From Mogibacterium sp. (GTDB taxonomy: Bacteria; Bacillota; Clostridia; Peptostreptococcales; Anaerovoracaceae), in assembly GCA_017434025.1 (NCBI GenBank), contig JAFRGC010000041.1:30741-94740 (forward strand): a stretch of 64,000 nucleotides of DNA, written 5' to 3'. The notes under the pieces are model-generated. The model was given only the letters and a program-made list of their open reading frames with translations, was not told the origin of the DNA and did no database searches. Position numbers and translations under genes: made by a program. Shown one piece after another: positions 36,295 to 45,272 of the stretch (position 1 is the stretch's first letter; each line of letters begins with the position of its first letter).

Positions 36295-39200
36295 ATGCTT
36301 AAGAAATCTACGCTTAGAGAAATAAGGACTTCGCTTGCGAGGTACCTGGCGATCTTCGCGATCGTCGCTCTTGGCGTAGGCTTTTTTTCGGGTCTCAAAG
36401 ACTGCAAGCCTTCGATGGTCTACACGGCGTCGGAATACCTGGAGGAGCACAATTTCTACGATTATCAGATCGCTACATCATATGGTATCGACGATGAGAG
36501 CATAGAGATCGCACAGGCCTGGGACGGTGTGTCCGGAGCGGAGGGTTCTATACAGATCGATATCATCGCTGTTGCAGGAGACGGTGACGCGCAGGCGCTC
36601 AAAGCGATATCCCTGCCTCAGGAGATCAACACGCTCAAGGTCGTGGAGGGCAGACTGCCGGAGAGCGATGATGAGTGCGTCATCGATTCTTACAGCATCA
36701 CTGACGCAGGGTATAAGGTCGGCGACAGGATCGTGATCAGCGATGAGAACGACAAAGATACACTGGAAAATTTCACGACAAGAGACTTTGAGGTAGTCGG
36801 ACTGGTCAATACGCCGATCTATCTTGATTATCAGAGGGGATCCACTGACATCGGCAACGGAAGCCTGGACACCTTCTTCTTCGTGAGGAAGAGCGTCTTC
36901 GACATTGATTACTACACGAATCTCTATGTTACCCTGCAGGGCGACGAGGCGCCTTTCACTGACGAACTCGATGACAGGCTCGATGCTGAGGAAGACAGCA
37001 TGGAAGACCTCGCGGATAAGATCAATGATGCAAGGCGCGAGACTGCCAGGAAGGATGCGCAGGAAGAACTCGATGAGAAGAAGCAGGAGTACGAGGAGAA
37101 CCTGGCAAAATACGAAGACGAGAAGGCGAAAGCTGAGAAAGAGATCGATGACGCAGAGCGCAAGCTGAACAAAGGCGAGAAGAAGATCAAGTCCACAAGG
37201 AAGGACGTCAAGTCGACGATCAGCGACCTCAAGGGCAAGAAGACTGACCTGGAGGGCACGATAGCCGGACTCGATAAAACGATAAGTGAACTGAAGGGTA
37301 ACAGAGATCAGCTCCAGGGAGGCATCGCTCAGGCAGAGGCCGGAAAGAACCAGATGGTGCAGGGCAAAGCCGGTCTGGAAGAGCAGCTCAAGGCAGTCAA
37401 GGCTGCAGCAGAGAATGATCCGGATAATGAACAGTACCCGGTCCAGATAGAGGAGCTGAGCAAGCAGATCGCTGGAATTGACGCACAGATCTCCGGCGTG
37501 GAGAATCAGATCGCTGATCTGAAGGGCAAACTCAGTCAGGTGGAAGGCGGCCTTGCTCAGGCGGAGTCCGGCAAGGCTGAAGCAGAGGCGGGTCTCAAGC
37601 AGATCAATGATGGTATAGATCAGGCCGAGGACGGTCTCAAGGAACTGGATAAGCAGGAAAAGAAGATCGATAAAGGCCGCAGGCAGCTGGCAGAGGAAGA
37701 AGAGAATGCTGACAGCGAATTCGATAAGGCGAAGAAAGAACTCGATGATGCCAAGGACAAACTGGACGAGGCTCAGGAGAAGATCGACGATATGGAGACC
37801 GGCAATGCGTATGCGTTCTCCAGAGCGGAAAACGCCGGATATTCGTCTTTCGACAGCAACTCGAGCATCGTGAGCAACATCGCCAAGATCTTTCCGGTGT
37901 TCTTCTTCCTGATCGCTGCACTGGTATGCATGACAACAATGACCAGAATGGTCGACGAGCAGAGGACGCAGATCGGTGTGCTCAAAGCCCTTGGATACAG
38001 CAACAGCGCTATTGTAGGCAAGTACATGTTCTATTCAGGCAGCGCCGCATTCCTCGGAGCTGTGCTGGGATTCTTCGTCGGATGCAAAGTATTCCCGATG
38101 GTGATCTGGCATGCGTACACCATGATGTATGACTTCAATCATGACGTTGAGTATATCATCGATCCGGTACTCGGACTTGTATCATTAGCTGCCGCGCTGC
38201 TTTGCTCGATGGGCGCGACCTGGGTCTCGATTTCGCAGGATTTCAAAGTTTCACCATCTGATCTCATCAGACCCAAGACACCACCTGCAGGCAAGAGGAT
38301 CCTGATGGAGAGGATCACTCCTCTGTGGAACAGGATAAGCTTCCTGTACAAAGTGTCTATCAGGAATATTTTCCGAGACAAGAAGAGGTTCCTGATGATG
38401 GTCATCGGTGTCAGCGGATGTACGGCACTGCTCATCGCGGGAATGGGTATCCGTACGACGATCGCAAGAGTCGCGGATTATCAGTTCGGCGAGATATCTC
38501 TGTATGATTATGTGACGATCTTCAGCAAGAACATGAACGATGAAAGGCAGCAGGATTTTATCAGCTACATGGCGGATGGCAGTAATGTAACTGAGGATCA
38601 GATCCTCTTCCTGCATCAGGGAGAGGTCACAGTCAAGACTGCTGCCGGCAACTATGATGTTACCTGCACTGCAGCTGATCCTGAGAGGATAGGCAATTTC
38701 ATCGACCTGCATTCAGGCGACACCCCGATCGAGTATCCGGGAGACGGTGAAGTCGTGATCGTGCGCAAACTCCATCATGATTTTGGCCTCGATGTCGGTG
38801 ATGTGATCACGATCCGCGAAGGATACCGCGAGATGACAGCTACAGTCTCTGCAGTGAGCGATAACTACGTCCAGGACAGCATCTATATGACGCCGGAGAC
38901 GTATGAGAAAGGATTTGGCAAGAAAGCAAATATCAAATCCGCACTGATCAGGATGGATGATGACGCGGAGGAGGCCATAATACGCGAGGCTTCGACGCGA
39001 ACTGCGAATTACGAAGATACTGCCGCGGTATCACTCAATCTCGATGTCAGAGAGAACGTCGCAAGGATGATGGAGAGCCTTAACGACATCGTTTATGTCG
39101 TCATACTGTCCGCGGCACTGCTGGCGTTCATCGTCCTGTACAACCTGACGAATATCAATATCACTGAGAGGATCCGAGAGATCGCGACGATCAAAGTCCT

Positions 39201-39480
39201 GGGATTCCGGCAACTCGAGGTCTCACAGTATGTGTTCAGGGAAAACCTCTTCCTGACAGCGATAGCTGCGATAGTCGGTGTGCCGATGGGCAAATGGCTG
39301 CTCAAATTCGTAATAGATAATATCGTTGTCAAAATGATCTTCTTCGAGCCGAGGCTCACCAATCTTGACATAGTGATCGCGATCGTTCTCACGTTCGTTT
39401 TCGCGTTTATGGTGAATCTCGCGATGCAGAGGAGATTGCGCAACGTATCGATGACAGAGTCACTCAAATCTGTAGAATAG
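36295..39480 (+). CDS. Large FtsX-like ABC permease with extracellular coiled coil
   Basis: 1061 residues. An N-terminal helix (about 17-35) leads to an extracellular MacB-like domain, then about 280 residues of charged coiled coil (roughly 225-510, rich in E, K, Q, D, with a region of repeated [29 protein letters not shown]-like units). Membrane helices follow at about 533-553, 575-600 and 625-650, a second ectodomain at about 715-925, and three final helices (about 940-1045). This is the FtsX-like fold in two repeats. The paired ATPase lies 3 nt upstream. Role unknown; antimicrobial-peptide resistance or envelope signalling would fit the family. Confidence 0.9.
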   Translation: MLKKSTLREIRTSLARYLAIFAIVALGVGFFSGLKDCKPSMVYTASEYLEEHNFYDYQIATSYGIDDESIEIAQAWDGVSGAEGSIQIDIIAVAGDGDAQALKAISLPQEINTLKVVEGRLPESDDECVIDSYSITDAGYKVGDRIVISDENDKDTLENFTTRDFEVVGLVNTPIYLDYQRGSTDIGNGSLDTFFFVRKSVFDIDYYTNLYVTLQGDEAPFTDELDDRLDAEEDSMEDLADKINDARRETARKDAQEELDEKKQEYEENLAKYEDEKAKAEKEIDDAERKLNKGEKKIKSTRKDVKSTISDLKGKKTDLEGTIAGLDKTISELKGNRDQLQGGIAQAEAGKNQMVQGKAGLEEQLKAVKAAAENDPDNEQYPVQIEELSKQIAGIDAQISGVENQIADLKGKLSQVEGGLAQAESGKAEAEAGLKQINDGIDQAEDGLKELDKQEKKIDKGRRQLAEEEENADSEFDKAKKELDDAKDKLDEAQEKIDDMETGNAYAFSRAENAGYSSFDSNSSIVSNIAKIFPVFFFLIAALVCMTTMTRMVDEQRTQIGVLKALGYSNSAIVGKYMFYSGSAAFLGAVLGFFVGCKVFPMVIWHAYTMMYDFNHDVEYIIDPVLGLVSLAAALLCSMGATWVSISQDFKVSPSDLIRPKTPPAGKRILMERITPLWNRISFLYKVSIRNIFRDKKRFLMMVIGVSGCTALLIAGMGIRTTIARVADYQFGEISLYDYVTIFSKNMNDERQQDFISYMADGSNVTEDQILFLHQGEVTVKTAAGNYDVTCTAADPERIGNFIDLHSGDTPIEYPGDGEVVIVRKLHHDFGLDVGDVITIREGYREMTATVSAVSDNYVQDSIYMTPETYEKGFGKKANIKSALIRMDDDAEEAIIREASTRTANYEDTAAVSLNLDVRENVARMMESLNDIVYVVILSAALLAFIVLYNLTNINITERIREIATIKVLGFRQLEVSQYVFRENLFLTAIAAIVGVPMGKWLLKFVIDNIVVKMIFFEPRLTNLDIVIAIVLTFVFAFMVNLAMQRRLRNVSMTESLKSVE

Positions 39481-39511
39481 ATATAAAATACAATATGGAG
39501 GTAAGGAAAAG

Positions 39512-39991
39512 ATGAAAAAGTTTACTATCGAGATGGTCGACGGCGGAGTCATGAAGGGCGAACTCTACGAGGACATCGCACCTAAGACAGTAGCTAATTT
39601 CGAGAAACTCGCTAATGAAGGTTTCTATGACGGACTCATCTTCCACAGAGTCATTCCGGGATTCATGATCCAGGGCGGATGTCCAAACGGTACCGGTACA
39701 GGCGGTCCGGGATACACTATCCAGGGAGAATTCACAGCTAACGGATTCAGGAATGACCTCAAGCACGAGAGAGGAGTTCTCTCGATGGCAAGAGCGATGC
39801 ATCCGGATTCGGCAGGATCACAGTTCTTCATCATGACGACGACATCGCCGCACCTTGACGGGCAGTACGCTTCTTTCGGCAAAGTCACGACAGGTATGGA
39901 GGTTGCTGACAGGATCGTCATGAGCAGACGCAACAGGATGGACAAGCCTCTCGTGGATCAGAAGATCAAGAGCATCAGAGTAGAAGACTGA
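39512..39991 (+). CDS. Cyclophilin-type peptidyl-prolyl isomerase
   Basis: 159 residues, no signal peptide, cytoplasmic. Catalytic motif [27 protein letters not shown] with the essential Arg R46; [24 protein letters not shown] and [11 protein letters not shown] complete the active site. GGAGG precedes ATG 39512. It is 31 nt after the ABC permease and may be partly cotranscribed with it. Terminator at 40007. Confidence 0.95.
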   Translation: MKKFTIEMVDGGVMKGELYEDIAPKTVANFEKLANEGFYDGLIFHRVIPGFMIQGGCPNGTGTGGPGYTIQGEFTANGFRNDLKHERGVLSMARAMHPDSAGSQFFIMTTTSPHLDGQYASFGKVTTGMEVADRIVMSRRNRMDKPLVDQKIKSIRVED

Positions 39992-40006
39992 TCCATAAAA
40001 AATGAT

Positions 40007-40041
40007 GAGACGGATGTGCTAAGTAGCGCACCGTCTCTTTT
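40007..40041. terminator. Bidirectional terminator, cyclophilin / S24-like regulator
   Basis: GAGACGG / CCGTCTC with an inner TGTGCT / AGCGCA helix and a 2-nt bulge; T-run on the + strand and A-run (T-run on the minus strand) ahead. Confidence 0.85.
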
Positions 40042-40072
40042 CTTGTCCCTTGATGCAAGGCCTGATATCATT

Positions 40073-40702
40073 TCATTTCACGAAGTGATGCACCAGAGCT
40101 TCGACTCGCCCTATGATACTGACAGGAAGGATATGTATATCGTCAGAACTGTAATATACCGGATGCTGCATATTGTCAGAAGACTGCAGGATCATGCCGC
40201 CTTCCTGAGTGAATATCATGCGGCAGACCATTTCATTTCCTATACGCAGTATAACGATATCTCCGCTGTTTGCCCGATCCTGAGCATGTATCACCATTCG
40301 GTCATCCCGCCTGATGCATGGGCTCATGCTGTCATCTATGGCAGGAAGAACGAAGAATTGCGTCCGCGGAGAAGCACCTCTGGATAGTTCTGTCCAGTCA
40401 AGAACTGTAGGTAACCGAGGTAAAGTGAGATCAGGATGAGCCCCACCCGCAGCATCATAAGCTGTTGCTTTGCCTGAGTCGCTGTAAGCCTGATGCAGAT
40501 CTTTCCTGAAGTCCAGCATCAGTTCTTCAATTGAGATGCCAAGCAGCGCAGCTACTTTCTGCTGACTTCTGTGATTAGGAAAAATTCCTTTGTGGATCCA
40601 TTTGGATATCTGTCCTCTGCTAAGGTCTGCAAGCGCTTCAAACCTCGAATGTGATACTCTGTGCTCTTTGCAGTAATACTCAATACGATCCAAAAAATTC
40701 AA
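40073..40702 (-). CDS. HTH plus S24-like transcriptional repressor
   Basis: 209 residues starting at TTG 40702-40700, chosen because AAAGGAGGT lies 7 nt upstream; longer ATG frames overrun the promoter. Residues 10-62 form an XRE-type helix-turn-helix (RFEALADLSRGQISKWIHKG). Residues 115-205 resemble the LexA/CI S24 dimerisation domain: LPAIDDSMSPCIRRDDRMVIH with the Ser of the SM pair, and GDIVILRIGNEMVCRMI. The Lys expected next to RM is Cys (C160), and no Ala/Cys-Gly cleavage site is evident, so self-cleavage is doubtful. An inverted repeat GTGTAAAA / TTTTACAC overlaps its promoter, suggesting autoregulation. Target genes unknown. Confidence 0.8.
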   Translation of the reverse strand: MNFLDRIEYYCKEHRVSHSRFEALADLSRGQISKWIHKGIFPNHRSQQKVAALLGISIEELMLDFRKDLHQAYSDSGKATAYDAAGGAHPDLTLPRLPTVLDWTELSRGASPRTQFFVLPAIDDSMSPCIRRDDRMVIHAQDRANSGDIVILRIGNEMVCRMIFTQEGGMILQSSDNMQHPVYYSSDDIHILPVSIIGRVEALVHHFVK

Positions 40703-40722
40703 TGTAAACACCTCCTTTAAAT

Positions 40723-40776
40723 GTGTAAAAGAAATAATTGGCGACTGAATTTTACACGGTATCAGGAGGCTTTCAA
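40723..40776 (-). promoter_or_regulatory. Promoter and inverted repeat of the S24-like regulator gene
   Basis: Minus strand: TTGAAA (40776-40771), 16-nt spacer, TAAAAT (40754-40749). One arm of a perfect inverted repeat, TTTTACAC (40750-40757), covers the -10 and the other, GTGTAAAA (40723-40730), lies 19 nt downstream. A likely autoregulatory operator pair. Confidence 0.6.
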
Positions 40777-40824
40777 TAAAAAATAATAGCAACAGTTGTT
40801 GCATGCGTGTATAATGAATTAGGT

Positions 40825-40904
40825 CGCGGCAGCTGCCGCGGGTTCGAGCAGTTCGGGTCCGATATCCTGCTCGTTAAATATCAAAACCAAAGGAGTTAAT
40901 TAAT
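40825..40904 (+). promoter_or_regulatory. Structured leader of the queuosine-precursor transporter, candidate preQ1-class riboswitch
   Basis: A perfect 16-bp palindrome CGCGGCAG / CTGCCGCG (40825-40840) is followed by a hairpin CGAGCAG (40845-40851) / CTGCTCG (40867-40873). GATAT in its loop (40861-40865) is complementary to ATATC (40878-40882) just after the stem, which would make an H-type pseudoknot 9 nt before the ribosome binding site AAAGGAG. Such pseudoknots and this gene context are typical of preQ1 sensors. The sequence does not match a preQ1 class consensus I can recall. Confidence 0.4.
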
Positions 40905-41639
40905 ATGGATCTTATCAGAAGAGAGCTGGACGATTACCGCATCCTGCTGCGGAACGTTCCATCGCTCGTCATTTCTTTGTTCATCATAAGTGTGATTATG
41001 ATGAATCTGCTCGCAAACAAGGAACTTGTTACCTGGCGCTATCTTGCGCTGGACTGCGGATTTACCCTCAGCTGGATCAGTTTTCTGTGCATGGATATGA
41101 TATGCAAGCGTTTTGGCGGCAAAGCGGCTGCTAAGATCGCTATTCTTGCGCTTGCGATCAATCTGTGTGTCTGCCTGATCTTCAAGCTCCTGTCTATGAC
41201 GCCGGGAATGTGGGGCGAATACTATTCGACCGGCATGATCGAGGTCAACGATGCACTCAACGCTACATTCGGTGGCAGCTGGTATGTCGTTCTGGGCAGC
41301 AGTACCGCAATGCTGGTATCGGCAATCTGCAATTCGGTCATCAACCACGGGATCGCCAGAAGACTTAACTTCGGAGGATATAAGGCTTTTGCCATAAGGT
41401 CGTTCGTGTCGACAGGCCTGGCACAGTTTGTGGACAATCTGGTATTCGCAGTCATCGTATCCTATCACTTCTTCGGATGGACAGCGCTGCAGGTGCTGTT
41501 CTGTTCCGTGACAGGCGCGGCAGCAGAGCTCCTCTGCGAGGTCGTATTCAGTCCGTTCGGATACCGGGTAAGTCAGATGTGGGAAGCAGAGCATGTCGGT
41601 GAGCAGTATCTGAACTATGCTGCCGAAGGAGGGAAGTAG
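40905..41639 (+). CDS. Queuosine precursor transporter (VUT/YhhQ family)
   Basis: 244-residue membrane protein with about six helices. VUT/YhhQ-like features are FTLSWISFLCMDMICKRFGGKAAAK, an Asn/Ser-rich central helix SAICNSVINHGIARRL, and RSFVSTGLAQFVDNLVFAVIVSY, the last being the family signature. These proteins import preQ0/preQ1-type queuosine precursors. AAAGGAG is 9 nt ahead of ATG 40905. The gene is followed 6 nt later by an SDR gene and preceded by a folded leader that could sense the imported precursor. Confidence 0.9.
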   Translation: MDLIRRELDDYRILLRNVPSLVISLFIISVIMMNLLANKELVTWRYLALDCGFTLSWISFLCMDMICKRFGGKAAAKIAILALAINLCVCLIFKLLSMTPGMWGEYYSTGMIEVNDALNATFGGSWYVVLGSSTAMLVSAICNSVINHGIARRLNFGGYKAFAIRSFVSTGLAQFVDNLVFAVIVSYHFFGWTALQVLFCSVTGAAAELLCEVVFSPFGYRVSQMWEAEHVGEQYLNYAAEGGK

Positions 41640-41645
41640 AAAGAA

Positions 41646-42314
41646 ATGTTAGTATTGATAACAGGGACAGCCTCCGGAATAGGGAGGGCAACAGCAGAAT
41701 ACTTCCTGGACAGAGGACATGAAGTCCACGGGATAGACATACAGCGGGGTACGATCGTGAATGCCGCATATGTACATCATATAGCGGATGTGGCTGACAG
41801 GGAGGCGGTGCTCAGCGCGCTGCCGGAAGGTTTTGCACCGGAGATCCTGATCAACAATGCAGGGGTGCAGAACAGCGGCAGGGATATAGAAGTCAACCTC
41901 AAAGGCATGATCAATGTCACCGAGGCATATGCTATCGGGAACAAGAAGCTCAGATCTGTCGTCAATGTCGGATCAGCCGCAGGGCATACCGGTTCAGAGT
42001 TTCCTGAGTATGCTGCGAGCAAAGGCGGAGTCATCACTTACACGAGAAATGTCGCTCTCAGGGTAGCACCGCATGCGACCTGCAACAGCGTCGATCCAGG
42101 CGGAGTGATCACAGATATCAACAAGCCGGTCATGGAAGATGCAGGGCTCTGGAACAGGATCATGGAACTGACACCGCTGAAGAGGTGGGCAGAACCTGAA
42201 GAAATCGCGGAATGGATATACTTCCTGGCGGTCAACAATAAGTTCATGACAGGGCAGAACCTGCTGATAGACGGTGGGGAAGCCGGCAAAGCAGAATTCG
42301 TCTGGCCGGAATAA
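41646..42314 (+). CDS. Short-chain dehydrogenase/reductase
   Basis: 222-residue classical SDR. Cofactor motif TGTASGIG (6-13), NNAG in ILINNAGVQNSG, catalytic Tyr-Lys in YAASKGGVITYTRNVAL, and the closing GGEAGKAEFVWPE. The substrate cannot be named. The first part lacks a typical acidic residue pattern that would fix NADH over NADPH use. It is 6 nt behind the queuosine-precursor transporter gene and so cotranscribed; any link to queuosine is unproven. Overlapping ribosome binding site GAAGGAGGG at the end of the transporter gene. Confidence 0.93.
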   Translation: MLVLITGTASGIGRATAEYFLDRGHEVHGIDIQRGTIVNAAYVHHIADVADREAVLSALPEGFAPEILINNAGVQNSGRDIEVNLKGMINVTEAYAIGNKKLRSVVNVGSAAGHTGSEFPEYAASKGGVITYTRNVALRVAPHATCNSVDPGGVITDINKPVMEDAGLWNRIMELTPLKRWAEPEEIAEWIYFLAVNNKFMTGQNLLIDGGEAGKAEFVWPE

Positions 42315-42346
42315 CGGACACAAACCATACAGCCGGTAGGCAAAAC

Positions 42347-42380
42347 AAAAGGCCGGGGATCAGAAGATCTCCGGCCTTTC
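42347..42380. terminator. Bidirectional terminator, SDR / ridA
   Basis: AAAGGCCGG / CCGGCCTTT with an inner GATC-AGAA-GATC helix, A-run before and T-run after. Confidence 0.88.
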
Positions 42381-42405
42381 ATGTGCGTGTTATTGTCTGA
42401 TGCTG

Positions 42406-42774
42406 TTATGCCTCAGCGATGCACTCGATCTCGCAGAGAACTGCCTTAGGAAGATCCTTGACAGCGACGCAGCTTCTTGCAGGCTTGGATGTGAAATACT
42501 CTGCGTAAACTGCGTTGAATGCTGCGAAGTCAGCGATATCTGCAAGGAAGCAGGTTGTCTTGATGACTTTGTCAAATCCTGATCCTGCGGCTTCGAGGAG
42601 CGCACCTACATTCTTGCAGGCCTGAGCTGCCTGTTCCTCAATGGTCTCCGGAACAGCGCCCGTTGCTGGATCTACCGGGATCTGGCCGGATGTGAATACA
42701 AAGCCATTTACAACAAAACCCTGTGAATATGGGCCGATAGCGCCAGGTGCATTCTTGGTTTCTATAACTTTCAT
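42406..42774 (-). CDS. ridA: RidA-family enamine/imine deaminase
   Basis: 122 residues, complete. Hydrolyses reactive 2-aminoacrylate-type enamines/imines released by PLP enzymes. Family marks: GAIGPYSQGFVVNGFVFTSGQIPVDPATG, the VIKTTCFLADIADFAAFNAVYAEYF segment, and the active-site Arg in ARSCVAVKDLPKAVLCEIECIA. AAAGGAG lies 8 nt before ATG 42774. Extended -10 TGGTATAAT (42823-42815, minus strand) lies upstream, so it has its own promoter. Confidence 0.95.
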   Translation of the reverse strand: MKVIETKNAPGAIGPYSQGFVVNGFVFTSGQIPVDPATGAVPETIEEQAAQACKNVGALLEAAGSGFDKVIKTTCFLADIADFAAFNAVYAEYFTSKPARSCVAVKDLPKAVLCEIECIAEA

Positions 42775-42814
42775 CTGAGAACTCCTTTCCAGAACTTATG
42801 ATATATGCATCCAC

Positions 42815-42823
42815 ATTATACCA
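42815..42823 (-). promoter_or_regulatory. Extended -10 promoter of ridA
   Basis: Minus strand TGG-TATAAT, 41 nt ahead of the start codon, no clear -35. Confidence 0.5.
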
Positions 42824-42846
42824 CAGTTGATGTGCACAATATGCAA

Positions 42847-43038
42847 TTAATCCCAGAACAGTTCATCCAGTGTCTTATCCAGAATCCTGCAGATCGATAT
42901 ACAGAGGTTGATGGTGGGGTTGTAGTCGCCTTTCTCTATTGCGCTGATGGTCTGTCTTGAGACTCCGACCAGATCTGCCAGCTGCTGCTGTGACAGGTCC
43001 TTGGCGACACGCGCAGATTTCATTTTGAGATTCTTCAT
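42847..43038 (-). CDS. Small XRE-family HTH regulator
   Basis: 63 residues from ATG 43038-43036 (GAGG upstream), almost entirely an XRE helix-turn-helix: ARVAKDLSQQQLADLVGVSRQTISAIEKGDYNPTINLCISICRILDKTLDELFWD. The GDYNPTINLCISICRILDKTLDELFW end is the usual form of short regulators encoded beside a membrane protein of the 43070-43612 kind. It starts 31 nt after that gene and is translated from the same leftward transcript. Its likely operator is the inverted repeat region at 43701-43757 (inference). Confidence 0.9.
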   Translation of the reverse strand: MKNLKMKSARVAKDLSQQQLADLVGVSRQTISAIEKGDYNPTINLCISICRILDKTLDELFWD

Positions 43039-43069
43039 GTCCGTTTCCTCACTGTTCACATAGCATCTG

Positions 43070-43612
43070 TTATTCTTCTTCGTCTTCAGCAGCTGCTTCC
43101 AGAGATTGTTCCTTCTTCCTGATATACAGTGCGATCATTAAGAGTGCGAACGCAGCGCAGAAGAGGAGAGAAGCGATCGGCCCGAATGAAAGCTTGCCAT
43201 CGACAAGGACACCATCACTCAGACCCATGACTCCCGATACTCCATTGCAGACGATCACGATCCACATGACGGCTCTGTATGTCCGCGTATCAGTACCTAC
43301 TCCGAAATAGGAATCGTTCCTGACGCAGTACAGGGCATATACCATAACGCCTACGAGAATTATGAAGAATAATACGAGTGCCCTGGTGACTGGAAGTGTG
43401 TCGTAGACGCCAAGGCTTTCGATCAGCAGGTCTCCCGTCAGCAGTCCCAGCATAGTGAAACATGCGTATTTGTAGCCTATTCCTCTTACGAGTTCCTGCC
43501 TTTCATCAAAAGTGCCTTTCATCCTCTTCTTGCTGAACTTCCACAGAACGGCAAAAATGATCAGTGCGGTCAGTATACCGAATGCCAGACCCATTGTGTA
43601 TTCCCTACTCAT
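43070..43612 (-). CDS. Unknown membrane protein paired with an HTH regulator
   Basis: 180 residues with about five membrane helices (near 8-25, 48-66, 80-97, 110-130, 140-160). Between helices 1 and 2 is KGTFDERQELVRGIGYKYA, a FDERQ cytoplasmic motif known from small membrane proteins that are cotranscribed with XRE regulators in Firmicutes. The tail is acidic (EAAAEDEEE). GGAGGATAGGACA precedes ATG 43612. Function unknown; perhaps it senses membrane state for the regulator. Confidence 0.7.
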   Translation of the reverse strand: MSREYTMGLAFGILTALIIFAVLWKFSKKRMKGTFDERQELVRGIGYKYACFTMLGLLTGDLLIESLGVYDTLPVTRALVLFFIILVGVMVYALYCVRNDSYFGVGTDTRTYRAVMWIVIVCNGVSGVMGLSDGVLVDGKLSFGPIASLLFCAAFALLMIALYIRKKEQSLEAAAEDEEE

Positions 43613-43686
43613 TGTCCTATCCTCCTTGTATCATGCTGCGGATATCATGCAGTGCGAGATCCGCTGTAGCTCTTGTCTGTGACCAC

Positions 43687-43757
43687 ATAATACATCCGGG
43701 ATAGCATTATGTCAAGTATATTTTACATTAAAAATAAAATACTTTGCATAATGCTAT
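43687..43757 (-). promoter_or_regulatory. Promoter and nested inverted repeat of the membrane protein-HTH operon
   Basis: Minus-strand promoter TTGACA (43715-43710), 17-nt spacer, TATTAT (43692-43687). A 57-nt near-palindrome surrounds its -35: ATAGCATTATG (43701-43711) pairs perfectly with CATAATGCTAT (43747-43757), and inside AAGTATATTTTA pairs with TAAAATACTT. It may be an operator, or the terminator of the MFS gene, although no T-run follows. Confidence 0.65.
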
Positions 43758-43775
43758 TGAACGATATGAGAGGGG

Positions 43776-45158
43776 TCAGCGTTTGTCGCGTGCAAGGGAG
43801 AAGAACAGGCCGACTACGCATATGCATGCGAAGACGATAAATGCGATGTGCATCATAGTGAGGATGTCGGTCTTAGGAGAACTTTCGAGTGTTCCCTGAC
43901 CGAGTATTATGGAAGTGATCATGGTGAGGACCGCCATACCGGATGACTGCCCGTAAGTCCGCATTGTGGCTATGATAGAATTCGCCACACCGTAATCCTT
44001 CTGATCAACACAGCTGAGAATAGCGTTGGTATTAGGCGATGAGAAGAGGGCAAAACCAAAGCCGGTCAATCCGAGTACCGCCATGACATAAGCGGTGGAT
44101 GTCGTCAGCCCGATGCGTGAGAACAGCAGCAGTGTCACCGCACAGATGCCCATGCCGGAACTGGCCAGAACAGCAGGCCGGATGCGGTCGGAAAGGCTTC
44201 CCATCAGAGGGGAGAGTGCAGCCTGAGTAGCAGGCATTATGATTAGCATCAGTCCGGCACGGCTCGAAGGCAGTCCGAGGATGACCTGGAGATAGATGCT
44301 GATAGTATAGCTGATCGCGAAAGTCGCGCCGTAATTGAGGAGTGCCGCAAGGCTGGAGAACGTGAAGGTTCGGCTGTTCCGGAACATGCTGACACGCATC
44401 ACCGTACTGCGACCGGCGGATTCACGTTTTGACTCATGAATGAAGAACCCCGCAAGCGCCGCCAGCCCTGCGATCAGGATAACTGCAGCGTAAGCACTGG
44501 ATCCGAGTTTCGTCATGCCATACAGGCTCGCAGCTACAGCTGCGACATACAGAACTGCGCCTGCAGTGTCAAATGAGCCGGAATCAGAGTCTGGCGCCTG
44601 GCTGGATCTGTCATGAGGAACTGCCCGGAAGGCTGCAAGGAAAGCAGCAAGTGAAACCACTGCAGAGACTGCGAAGATGGATCTCCATCCGAGTGTACTG
44701 TTGAGAATGCCGCCGACAACAGGACCGGCAGTCAGGCCGACATATGTTCCTGCGACCGACAGACCGAGCAGTCTGCCGCGGATGTTCGGCGGATAATAGC
44801 TGATAAGGATCGAGTTATTAGTCGCGAAGATCATCGCTCCGCAGGCGCCCATCAGAACCCTTACCACGATCATTGCTGTAATGTTCCAGGCGAAGATGCA
44901 GACCACAGAGAGGATCCCGAACCCGGTGATCCCGGCCAGGAAAATGCTCCTGCGGCTGGTGATATCAGCGATCTTGCCGAATGGAAGGCTCATGGCAGCG
45001 ACACTGATCGTATATGCACTGACGACCCAGCTGATAGCAGCTGCGCTCACGCCAAAACTGCTCTCAAGCGACGGAACAGACAGGTTGAGAGCACTTGACA
45101 TGAAAGTCGTCATGAAAGATGTGATCATTGCTGCATAGAGCACTCTTCGGTCATTCAT
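43776..45158 (-). CDS. MFS drug/multidrug efflux transporter (DHA2/EmrB-QacA type)
   Basis: 460 residues, twelve or more helices; the many-helix DHA2 kind cannot be separated by eye with certainty. Motif A is GKIADITSRRSIFLAG after helix 2, motif C region is GTYVGLTAGPVVGGILNSTLGWRSIF, and NVISWVVSAYTISVAAMSLPFG-like blocks match DHA2 proteins. There is no Shine-Dalgarno, and the promoter's -10 (45170-45165) ends 6 nt before ATG 45158, so translation is probably from a leaderless transcript. Divergent from the Nudix gene; followed by the nested inverted repeat. Confidence 0.88.
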   Translation of the reverse strand: MNDRRVLYAAMITSFMTTFMSSALNLSVPSLESSFGVSAAAISWVVSAYTISVAAMSLPFGKIADITSRRSIFLAGITGFGILSVVCIFAWNITAMIVVRVLMGACGAMIFATNNSILISYYPPNIRGRLLGLSVAGTYVGLTAGPVVGGILNSTLGWRSIFAVSAVVSLAAFLAAFRAVPHDRSSQAPDSDSGSFDTAGAVLYVAAVAASLYGMTKLGSSAYAAVILIAGLAALAGFFIHESKRESAGRSTVMRVSMFRNSRTFTFSSLAALLNYGATFAISYTISIYLQVILGLPSSRAGLMLIIMPATQAALSPLMGSLSDRIRPAVLASSGMGICAVTLLLFSRIGLTTSTAYVMAVLGLTGFGFALFSSPNTNAILSCVDQKDYGVANSIIATMRTYGQSSGMAVLTMITSIILGQGTLESSPKTDILTMMHIAFIVFACICVVGLFFSLARDKR

Positions 45159-45164
45159 ATAATA

Positions 45165-45193
45165 ATTATCTACGAACGACCTGTTTTACGCAA
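45165..45193 (-). promoter_or_regulatory. Leaderless-type promoter of the MFS gene
   Basis: Minus strand: TTGCGT (45193-45188), 17-nt spacer, GATAAT (45170-45165), then six bases TATTAT and the start codon. The usual start position, 7 nt after the -10, is the A of ATG. Confidence 0.6.
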
Positions 45194-45257
45194 TGTTCGA
45201 ATGTAAGGAAGTCTTCATAAATCTATCAAAATATCTCTGCAAAGGATCGCTAATGAG

Positions 45258-45266
45258 TGGTAAAAT
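45258..45266 (+). promoter_or_regulatory. Leaderless-type extended -10 promoter of the Nudix gene
   Basis: TGG-TAAAAT (TAAAAT 45261-45266) followed by GTATAC and ATG 45273: again exactly six bases between -10 and start codon and no Shine-Dalgarno. Confidence 0.6.
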
Positions 45267-45272
45267 GTATAC

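Noticed and set aside
37250-37700. Tandem repeat array in the permease gene
   Set aside because: The near-repeats are coiled-coil protein repeats with diverged codons, not a DNA-level tandem repeat.
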